Below, piece after piece: positions 58,249 through 64,000 of a stretch of 64,000 nt of DNA. Origin of the DNA: Christensenella sp. UBA1685. Its GTDB lineage: Bacteria; Bacillota; Clostridia; Christensenellales; CAG-138. A model generated the notes under the pieces. It made no database searches. It worked only from the letters and a program-made list of their open reading frames with translations, and had not been told where the DNA came from. A program made the position numbers and the translations under genes. The DNA lies in NCBI GenBank assembly GCA_002320595.1, contig DCKB01000010.1:8235-72234 (forward strand), written 5' to 3'. Numbering within the stretch: the stretch's first letter is position 1; each line of letters begins with the position of its first letter.

Positions 58249-58976
58249 ACAGGATGCTTGCATTGGCTGGGCGCACCGGCAAGGAGCTTTTGCGCGACCC
58301 GGTTACGCTCGTATTTGGCGTGGGGCTGCCCCTGTTTCTCCTCGTTTTGATGTCCGTTATTCAGAACAACGTGCCCGTGGAAATTTTTGCCATAGGGCAG
58401 CTTGCCCCGGGCATGGCGGCGTTCAGCCTGTCGTTTGTTTCCATGTTTGCGGCAATCCTGCTTGCCAAGGATAAAAGCACCTCCTTCCTACTGCGCGTGT
58501 TCGCATCGCCCGCACTGCCGCGCGAATACATTCTCGGCTATGCGCTGCCGATGCTCCCTATCGGTGCTGCACAATGCGCCGTGTGCTTCCTGACGGCGTT
58601 CTGCTTCGGCCTTGCGCCAAGCTGGAACATCCTGCTCGCCATGCTGGTTTTGTTGCCCACAGCGGCGCTTTACATCGCCTTTGGGCTGCTTTTCGGCGTG
58701 CTTCTCACGGATAAACAGGCCGCGCCGATTAATTCCATTCTCGTGAACGTAGCAGCGCTCCTTGGCGGCACCTGGTTTGATCTTACGCTTGTCGGCGGCA
58801 CTTTCAAAAAGATCTGCACCCTGCTTCCCTTCGTGCATGCAACGGAATCCGCGCGCGCCGCGCTCGCGGGGAATTATGCGGCCATCCTGCCGCACCTTGC
58901 CTGGGTTTCCGGATGGGCGGCGCTGCTTCTTGTGGCGGCTGTACTGCTGTTCAAAAAGAAGATGCGGGAAAATTGA
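58245..58976 (+). CDS. ABC-2 type permease
   Basis: A 243-residue membrane protein with six hydrophobic segments, matching the ABC-2 permease family (RTGKELLRDPVTLVFGVGLP at the start and a C-terminal GWAALLLVAAVLLFKKK). It pairs with the ATPase encoded immediately upstream, with which it overlaps by four bases. Together they would form a homodimeric or 2+2 exporter. The substrate is unknown. The gene ends before a convergent lipoprotein gene with a terminator between them. Confidence 0.88.
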   Translation: MNRMLALAGRTGKELLRDPVTLVFGVGLPLFLLVLMSVIQNNVPVEIFAIGQLAPGMAAFSLSFVSMFAAILLAKDKSTSFLLRVFASPALPREYILGYALPMLPIGAAQCAVCFLTAFCFGLAPSWNILLAMLVLLPTAALYIAFGLLFGVLLTDKQAAPINSILVNVAALLGGTWFDLTLVGGTFKKICTLLPFVHATESARAALAGNYAAILPHLAWVSGWAALLLVAAVLLFKKKMREN

Positions 58977-58987
58977 CGGAGCGATCC

Positions 58988-59012
58988 GAAAAAGCCGGGA
59001 TACGCCCCGGCT
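58988..59012 (-). terminator. Terminator of the lipoprotein gene at 59069
   Basis: AGCCGGG (58993-58999) pairs with CCCGGCT (59006-59012); the minus strand continues TTTTTC. Confidence 0.7.
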
Positions 59013-59068
59013 CGCTGATTCACTTGCAATGAATCCGCCCCGCAGGAACTCTGCCGGGCGGATTATGG

Positions 59069-59602
59069 TTACGGAAACAGCAGATAGACTGTTGCATTGC
59101 GGGAACCATCCGCAGCGCCTGCAGTTGCGGTCGCGAGGCAGCCGGCAGGCAGGGCTGCCCCATCCCATACTTCGGATGCATCGGAAGCAAACGAATAGAG
59201 CATCGCTCCCTCCGGAGCCGAAAGCACGGTTTCCTCGGATACGCACAGGAGCGCAACGCGCGCACAGCTTCGTTCTGCACGCGGCATCGCGTTAAGCGCG
59301 GCTTTCATGAACCCCAATGCCTGTGCGCCTGTCACCCTTGCCGGAGAAGCGGATGCAGGTACATCCGTCTCGGTCAGTATGCCGTCCTCAAAGGTGCAAA
59401 GAACACACCCGGATGTCCCCACCAGTTCGAATTGCGTGTAAGCGACTTCTCCATCCGCATCCGTACGTATATTTGCACTCGACGCCTGCCATAAATCGTA
59501 TTCTTCGGGCAGGCACGCGCGTAAATCGTAACTGGGTGAACATCCCATGCAAGTAAAGCAAAGCATCAACACAAAAGCAAAATTTCTGCATTTACGCATC
59601 AT
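59069..59602 (-). CDS. Putative lipoprotein of unknown function (177 aa)
   Basis: A 177-residue exported protein with a hydrophobic start and a cysteine cluster (LCFTCMGCSPSYD); the last cysteine (C21) is the probable lipid site, although the box is not ideal. The mature part has no recognised family. GAAGGAGACGGGGAA precedes the ATG at 59602. It lies between the ABC-2 operon and the exporter genes, converging with the former. No function can be inferred. Confidence 0.65.
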   Translation of the reverse strand: MMRKCRNFAFVLMLCFTCMGCSPSYDLRACLPEEYDLWQASSANIRTDADGEVAYTQFELVGTSGCVLCTFEDGILTETDVPASASPARVTGAQALGFMKAALNAMPRAERSCARVALLCVSEETVLSAPEGAMLYSFASDASEVWDGAALPAGCLATATAGAADGSRNATVYLLFP

Positions 59603-59744
59603 TTCCCCGTCTCCTTCTGATTATTATAGAAATATAACAATAGCATTGCTGGGCAATGGCAGTAACATGAAACCACAACTGTATATAAAAATTTCCAGGC
59701 TCATTTCACACTTATGCATAAGGTGCCGCTATCTGCGCCATTGC

Positions 59745-59773
59745 TTGACAACCCGGCTTCCCTATGCTTTAAT
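59745..59773 (+). promoter_or_regulatory. Promoter of the ABC exporter unit
   Basis: Perfect TTGACA (59745-59750) and TTTAAT (59768-59773) with 17 bases between; the rest of the gap from 59603 holds the start of the lipoprotein gene and nothing else recognised. Confidence 0.7.
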
Positions 59774-59805
59774 TTGGGCATCAAGTTTCATAGGAGAAAC
59801 CAACC

Positions 59806-59838
59806 ATGATGAGCTGGTTCAAGCCCTTTCTTTCCTGA
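59806..59838 (+). CDS. Ten-codon ORF before the ABC exporter (MMSWFKPFLS)
   Basis: A very short ORF with a near-ideal ribosome site (TAGGAG, then 10 bases) in the right distance from a strong promoter. Its product would be ten residues, hydrophobic with Trp, two Phe and one Lys. It ends 149 bases before the exporter start and a GC-rich stem lies between. It may be a leader peptide that controls the exporter, or a small secreted signal peptide, or have no product; nothing decides this here. No longer version exists in another frame. Confidence 0.4.
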   Translation: MMSWFKPFLS

Positions 59839-59878
59839 AAGCCGTGAAGCGCGTCTGAAAAACGTGCCCACATCCCAA

Positions 59879-59907
59879 CCCGCAGGCAGCGCATGCGCAT
59901 GCGCGGG
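59879..59907 (+). other. GC-rich stem in the exporter leader
   Basis: CCCGC (59879-59883) pairs with GCGGG (59903-59907) around a GCGCATGCGC palindrome; CTTTGTG follows soon after. Could be an attenuator; weak evidence. Confidence 0.4.
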
Positions 59908-59987
59908 CGGCTTTGTGCGTACGCAAAAGATCTGCTCTTCCGGCTGTTTTTATGCCCAAAAGCAAAAAACGCAAGGAGGAAATTAAA

Positions 59988-61745
59988 ATGTTCAAAGGGC
60001 TTTGGTTTCTATGCAAATTCGGATGGAATTCCCAAAAGCGGTACATTCTCTACAACGCATTATACCAATTTGTCAATTCTGTCATCCCGCTCGTCGCCGT
60101 CGCAGTCCCCAAATACATCATCGATGAGCTGATGGGCGCACAGCGGCCGGAAAAGCTTGTGCTTTATGTGGGGGTTCTTGCGGGGTATACGCTCATTGCC
60201 ACCTGTGCGTCGAAATTTTTCGTTTATGCCGGATTTTCCTGCCGCGTAAAGGTCGGGAACGATTTCGACAAGTTCATCAGCAAAAAGCTGACGGAAGCGG
60301 ACTATAGCAAGCTGGAATCTCCGACATTTTGGGATTTGAAAAAGAAGGCGGAAAAGTTTATTTACGCGGATTGGCACGGCTTTTCCTATCTTTTGGACAG
60401 CGCGTTGGATATTTTCGGAAAAGCGTTCACGCTCGCGGGAATCATCGCCATCGTGGCGACGCTCAACGCCTGGATGGTGCTGCTTTTCGTGGCGCTCGTG
60501 CTTGCAAGTGCCGCCGTGGAAGGTTGGGCAAAAAAGAACGGAACGCGGCTTTCCATGGAAAGCGTGAAGTTTGAACGCGGCTTCACCTACTTTTCGAGCC
60601 TGTTTTCCCAGCCGGAATACGGGAAGGAAATCAGGCTGTATGGACTGGCTTCATGGCTGATGGCGCGCTTTTCAGAATTTGGCCGAAGAATGGAGCAATG
60701 CTATGAAAAGCGCAATGGCTTTTACATTAAGTCCGGCGCGTTCAGCGCGCTGATGTCCTTCGTGCAGCAGGGTGCGGCCTATGCGTATTTGATTGCGCGC
60801 GTGGTTGCGGGAAGCATGGAGATTGGCGATTTCACGATGTATGTGGGCGCAGTCACGGCGTTTTCCGACGCCATGCGCGCTGTAATGGAGAACTTTGTGG
60901 ATGTGAAAGCCTACGGCCCATATTACGAAGCAATGGAAGAATATATGAACGTGCCGGACACAATGCGGCAAAACAGCCGCTTAGGCGTCCCCGCAGGGCC
61001 GCATACCATTGAATTCCGGAACGTATCCTTTCGGTATCCGGGGCAAATGTGCGATGCGCTCAAACATGTGAACCTCGTGCTCAATCCGGGGGAAAAGCTC
61101 GCGGTTGTCGGAGAAAACGGAGCAGGTAAGACGACCTTCATCAAGCTGCTGATGCGCCTCTATGACCCGGATGAAGGAGAAATCCTGCTCGATTGCGTGA
61201 ACGTGCGCGACATCGCCTATGAGGAATACATGGCGTTGTTTTCCACCGTGTTTCAGGATTACCGGCTGTTCGCGTTTACGCTGAAGGAAAACGTCTGCTT
61301 TGGCGCGGAGGCGAGCGATGCGGAAATCGAAGCGCTTCTTCGGCGTGTCGGCCTCGGGGAGCGGCTGGATACGCTCCCTCAGGGTGTGCATACGGCGGTT
61401 TTGAAAGAGTTTGACGAAAGCGGCTTCGAGCCTTCCGGCGGCGAAGGGCAAAAGATCGCGCTTGCACGGGCGCTGTTCAAAAATGCCCCCATCGTTGTGC
61501 TCGACGAACCGACTGCTGCGCTCGACCCAAAGGCGGAATGCGAGCTTTACCGCCGCTTCGATGAACTCGTTGCAGAAAAAACGGCAGTCTATATCTCGCA
61601 CCGGCTTTCCAGCGCAAAGTTCTGCAGCCGCATTGCCGTATTCCACAACGGCGAGATCATAGAGCTTGGCGCGCACGATGCGCTGATGCGGCAGGGCGGA
61701 GCGTATGCGCGGCTTTTCGCCATGCAGGCACAGTATTACACATAA
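59988..61745 (+). CDS. ABC exporter half-transporter (fused membrane and ATPase domains)
   Basis: A 585-residue half-transporter. Residues 1-320 form the type IV exporter membrane domain with six segments (NSVIPLVAVAVPKYIIDELM in the first). The ATPase domain follows with Walker A VGENGAGKTTFIKLL, the Q-loop (FSTVFQDYRLF), the signature PSGGEGQKIALARAL and Walker B IVVLDEPTAALDP. It would act as a homodimer or with a partner outside the window. GCAAGGAGG precedes the ATG at 59988. The group includes exporters of peptides and lipids. It ends shortly before the IS element. Confidence 0.92.
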   Translation: MFKGLWFLCKFGWNSQKRYILYNALYQFVNSVIPLVAVAVPKYIIDELMGAQRPEKLVLYVGVLAGYTLIATCASKFFVYAGFSCRVKVGNDFDKFISKKLTEADYSKLESPTFWDLKKKAEKFIYADWHGFSYLLDSALDIFGKAFTLAGIIAIVATLNAWMVLLFVALVLASAAVEGWAKKNGTRLSMESVKFERGFTYFSSLFSQPEYGKEIRLYGLASWLMARFSEFGRRMEQCYEKRNGFYIKSGAFSALMSFVQQGAAYAYLIARVVAGSMEIGDFTMYVGAVTAFSDAMRAVMENFVDVKAYGPYYEAMEEYMNVPDTMRQNSRLGVPAGPHTIEFRNVSFRYPGQMCDALKHVNLVLNPGEKLAVVGENGAGKTTFIKLLMRLYDPDEGEILLDCVNVRDIAYEEYMALFSTVFQDYRLFAFTLKENVCFGAEASDAEIEALLRRVGLGERLDTLPQGVHTAVLKEFDESGFEPSGGEGQKIALARALFKNAPIVVLDEPTAALDPKAECELYRRFDELVAEKTAVYISHRLSSAKFCSRIAVFHNGEIIELGAHDALMRQGGAYARLFAMQAQYYT

Positions 61746-61819
61746 GCGGGAGGCGGGGCTCTGAACTGAGCCCCGGAGAGCGGACAGAGGAAAAGGGTTC
61801 CCTGCCGAAAGAAGAAAAA

Positions 61820-62671
61820 TCAGATGAACTGGCGTCGGAACTCAAGCGGCGCCAGTTTTGTTTTGAGCTGTATACGCTCATTATTGAAGAAGAATATGAA
61901 GTTGTCAATGAGCAGTTGCGCTTCTTGTATAGATTGCGGCTTGTGCCGTCTGAGGCACTCGGCTTTCAGTATTCCAAAGAAGTTTTCAGCCATGGCGTTA
62001 TCATAGCAGTTTCCACGTCTTGACATGGACGGTGTAATGCCGTACTCTCTTGTCAGGGTGAAATAGGCATTGGACGTGTACTGAAACCCTTGGTCGCTGT
62101 GGAGCTGTAACTCTGCAGCGACCGCTTCATTTTTCTTGGCCTGACGAATGGTTTCCAATACCAGTCGAATAGACTGTTCTGTACCCGTGCGGTAAGCAAT
62201 GATGCTGTTGTCAAAGAGATCCCGAATCATGGATAGATACAGCGTTCCTTTCGGCGTAATGATATAGGAGATATCCGTTACCCATTTCTCGTTTGGTCTG
62301 CTTGCAGTAAAGTCTCTGTTCAGCAGGTTCGGATAGCGATGGAGCTGATCCTGCATCTGTACATATTTACGTCTGCGCCTGACCTCGGAAAACAGGCCAT
62401 ACTTCTCCATAATCCGATACACACGTTTGTGATTGACATGTATCCCCTGCCGGTCAAGCCATATGCATACCCGGCGATAACCGTAAGTCTTGTCCGTTTC
62501 TCTTTGGCAACGACGGATCATCTCTGCCAGTTCTTCGTCCTCTGCAGACGAACTCCGGTGTGCAAAAGCATAGTATCCGCTGCGTGAGACCGAGAAGAAT
62601 GCACACATGCCCTGTATGGGATACTTGTGCCGATATCTCTCGATGATCGCATACTTCTGTCCTGCACTCAC
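61820..62671 (-). CDS. IS3-family transposase, OrfB (DDE integrase)
   Basis: A 283-residue integrase-type transposase. The DDE residues are in EKWVTDISYI (first D), LHSDQGFQYTS (second D) and ENFFGILKAE (E), with the HTH_21 segment at the N-terminus (KTYGYRRVCIWL). The GTG start at 62671 overlaps the stop of orfA by four bases; a functional OrfAB fusion is usually made by -1 frameshift, but no A6G slippery stretch was seen. The reading frame is intact, so the element may be active or only recently lost activity. Confidence 0.93.
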   Translation of the reverse strand: MSAGQKYAIIERYRHKYPIQGMCAFFSVSRSGYYAFAHRSSSAEDEELAEMIRRCQRETDKTYGYRRVCIWLDRQGIHVNHKRVYRIMEKYGLFSEVRRRRKYVQMQDQLHRYPNLLNRDFTASRPNEKWVTDISYIITPKGTLYLSMIRDLFDNSIIAYRTGTEQSIRLVLETIRQAKKNEAVAAELQLHSDQGFQYTSNAYFTLTREYGITPSMSRRGNCYDNAMAENFFGILKAECLRRHKPQSIQEAQLLIDNFIFFFNNERIQLKTKLAPLEFRRQFI

Positions 62672-62958
62672 ATCCTTCCCGCAGCTTGCAGAAAAGACCG
62701 CAGCAGCTCATTTTCCATCTCTAGTTGCTTGATCCGCTTCTGATACGCTTCTTCATCCTTGATCGGCCGCGTTCTTGGCCTGCCGCGTTTTACAGCAACC
62801 AACGTTTCTTTGCGCTGATTCTTGTGATAGCGTTCCACCAATTTCTTGATTTGCTCATACGAATATCCCAGCTCTTCCGCTGCCATTCGGTGCGTATACC
62901 CCTGTACTTCCAGTTCCAATACCCTAGGTAGTATTCTCTTCCAATAATGCTTTCCCAT
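62668..62958 (-). CDS. IS3-family transposase, OrfA (HTH)
   Basis: A 96-residue HTH protein with an N-terminal helix-turn-helix (VQGYTHRMAAEELGYSYEQI then KKLVERY) and a C-terminal leucine-zipper-like helix (AYQKRIKQLEMENELLRSFL). AGGAGGTTATTTAT precedes the ATG. It is the first of the two IS genes and overlaps orfB. In IS3 elements OrfA binds the ends and regulates transposition. Confidence 0.9.
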   Translation of the reverse strand: MGKHYWKRILPRVLELEVQGYTHRMAAEELGYSYEQIKKLVERYHKNQRKETLVAVKRGRPRTRPIKDEEAYQKRIKQLEMENELLRSFLQAAGRM

Positions 62959-63060
62959 ATAAATAACCTCCTGTCGCTTTTATCCTACGACAGGAGGCCT
63001 TTTTTCTCAATGTCCGCTCTCCGGGGCCCAGTTCATTCTCGCTCCACCCTTTCCATGCAT

Positions 63061-63101
63061 AACAGCTCTCCTCTGCGCGAAAGCCGCAAGGGAGAGCTGT
63101 T
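63061..63101. other. Inverted repeat between the IS and the HTH gene
   Basis: AACAGCTCTCC (63061-63071) pairs with GGAGAGCTGTT (63091-63101). It lies in the gap 63036-63193, where no gene was found. No T run follows on either strand. Confidence 0.5.
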
Positions 63102-63193
63102 TGCTATAGGTATGGATAAGGAACATATGCATCAAGAAGCTGCCTTATCCGCAAAAGGCTTATTCAAGTATTTAGAATGGCATAGGTTTGTTC

Positions 63194-64000
63194 CTAGCCT
63201 GCCGCCGTCAGCAGGCGGATGAGCCACTCTCCAACCTCCGGACAATGGGTATAAATAAACTCCGCGATCTCCATCTCGTTTTCCGCTCGCAGCAAAAGCG
63301 CGTGTGATCCCTGCACCGCACCTCCAATTGCTACGCGCGCACATGCCACGCCGCCTATGGCGAGTTCTGAGGCAAGCGCCACCCCACCCAATGCCCAACA
63401 ACCGACAGCTACACCACCGAACGCATAGATACCAAATACAAGCCCGCCCGCAGCAAACAGCCCTGCAGAGATTCCGCCCAGCACAAGTAACAATCCAAAC
63501 GCCAAGCCGCCAAGCGCAATAAGGCCGACGGAAAACCCGCCAAGCGCAACCACGCCAAAGGCCACATCCCCGACGGCAATGATTCCCCTTGCACAGCGAG
63601 GCCGTCCGTTCCCGCGCGAAAGATGCACATGCACCAATGGCAGTCCCAACAGTGTAGTTTTACTTTTATATTCATATGGCTGCTGGCATATCATGTAGCC
63701 GGAAAGCTTTTCAAGCTGCTCTGCAATAGCAACATTTTCTTCCGGCGCGTTCTGTAGACGCCGTTCCTCCACATTGTCCCGCACAAGATAATCCAAACTT
63801 GTGTCAAATAAATCCGCAATGACTGTCAGCTTTGTAAGCTCCGGCATCGCGGCGCCCGACTCCCACTTGCTTACCGCCTGCCGGGAAACCCCCAACAAAT
63901 TTGCAAGTCCTTCTTGGGAAAAGCCTTTTTCCGCCCTGTAGGACTCCAATACATCTTGGACAGCGAGAAGAAAAAGGATGAAGGATTCGCACAAATCGGT
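63194..64000 (-). CDS. XRE regulator with glycine-repeat membrane domain (5' end beyond window)
   Basis: At least 266 residues. Near the N-terminus lies an XRE helix-turn-helix (KGFSQEGLANLLGVSRQAVS then KWESGAAMPELTKLTVIADL). Residues about 135-225 are a glycine-rich hydrophobic domain with a repeat of roughly ten residues of the form GxxAxGxxAhGG, followed by a short polar end. Such HTH plus repeat-membrane proteins occur in gut Firmicutes, with unknown role. The frame is open up to the window edge at 64000 and no convincing start with a ribosome site is seen, so the true start may be outside. Confidence 0.75.
   Translation of the reverse strand, partial: TDLCESFILFLLAVQDVLESYRAEKGFSQEGLANLLGVSRQAVSKWESGAAMPELTKLTVIADLFDTSLDYLVRDNVEERRLQNAPEENVAIAEQLEKLSGYMICQQPYEYKSKTTLLGLPLVHVHLSRGNGRPRCARGIIAVGDVAFGVVALGGFSVGLIALGGLAFGLLLVLGGISAGLFAAGGLVFGIYAFGGVAVGCWALGGVALASELAIGGVACARVAIGGAVQGSHALLLRAENEMEIAEFIYTHCPEVGEWLIRLLTAAG

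Larger units (their letters stand above)
61762..63035. mobile_element. IS3-family insertion sequence
   Basis: A 1274-base element bounded by imperfect 25-base inverted repeats that start TGAACTG (left 61762-61786, right 63011-63035; one mismatch, A against G at the eighth base). The ends carry the TG...CA form of IS3 elements. It holds orfA and orfB, both on the minus strand. Direct flanks of three to four bases do not match, so no target duplication is seen. Confidence 0.9.

Overview
The window reads as a chromosome segment of a spore-forming, Gram-positive anaerobe of the class Clostridia (Bacillota). The reasons are the spoVAC-spoVAD-spoVAE germination/DPA genes, sepF and a DivIVA domain, a ranthipeptide pair scfA-scfB (SCIFF and its radical SAM maturase), hemZ, a T-box leader ahead of hisS-aspS, strong GGAGG ribosome sites and TTGACA/TATAAT promoters. 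The base composition is moderately GC-rich, which fits gut lineages such as Christensenellales or Oscillospirales, but the order is not decided by this sequence alone. No rRNA, tRNA or CRISPR array was seen.

Layout. 1-7 kb: end of a metallophosphoesterase, a zinc-finger/HTH/DUF2087 regulator, a spoVA operon preceded by two unannotated small ORFs and a forespore-type promoter, a DivIVA-acetyltransferase fusion, and the division operon hlyD-like/ylmE/sepF. 7-14 kb: mlpA (M16 peptidase), a degenerate ylxY-type deacetylase and pnp in the Bacillus-like order, a small membrane protein, and iscR-iscS-iscU. 14-23 kb: a secreted protein next to a TraX-family membrane protein, glyA, proS, a zinc-ribbon membrane protein, an M20 amidohydrolase, rseC-like/trxA, and a TVP38 membrane protein. 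23-41 kb: a long leftward housekeeping series, yajC, TIGR04086 protein, scfA, scfB, recJ, apt, relA, dtd, MBL hydrolase, hemZ, msrC, hisS, aspS. Two foreign-looking insertions break it: about 1.4 kb between yajC and the TIGR04086 gene, and a 2.2-kb island between msrC and hisS.

41-53 kb: acetyltransferase and DUF2156 genes, then pth, mfd, a PrsA-like lipoprotein, rqcP and ispDF reading left, and a Na/Pi cotransporter reading right, followed by an unusual run of hairpins and phzF. 53-64 kb: feoAB fusion with its Cys-rich partner, hpf, an AbrB-ABC transporter operon, a lipoprotein, an exporter-type ABC half-transporter preceded by a ten-codon ORF, an IS3-family element, and a glycine-repeat membrane HTH regulator cut by the window end.

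The most notable observation is that the 2.2-kb island (a papain-like amidase plus a lipoprotein) sits between two direct copies, 206 of 208 bases identical, of the hisS promoter and T-box stem region. The island looks like a single-crossover insertion that left a complete leader on hisS and an orphan, antiterminator-less leader after msrC. Other points are the DivIVA-GNAT fusion with an internal ribosome site, the SCIFF peptide with a seventh cysteine, the secreted protein/TraX pair, and the short peptide before an ABC exporter.
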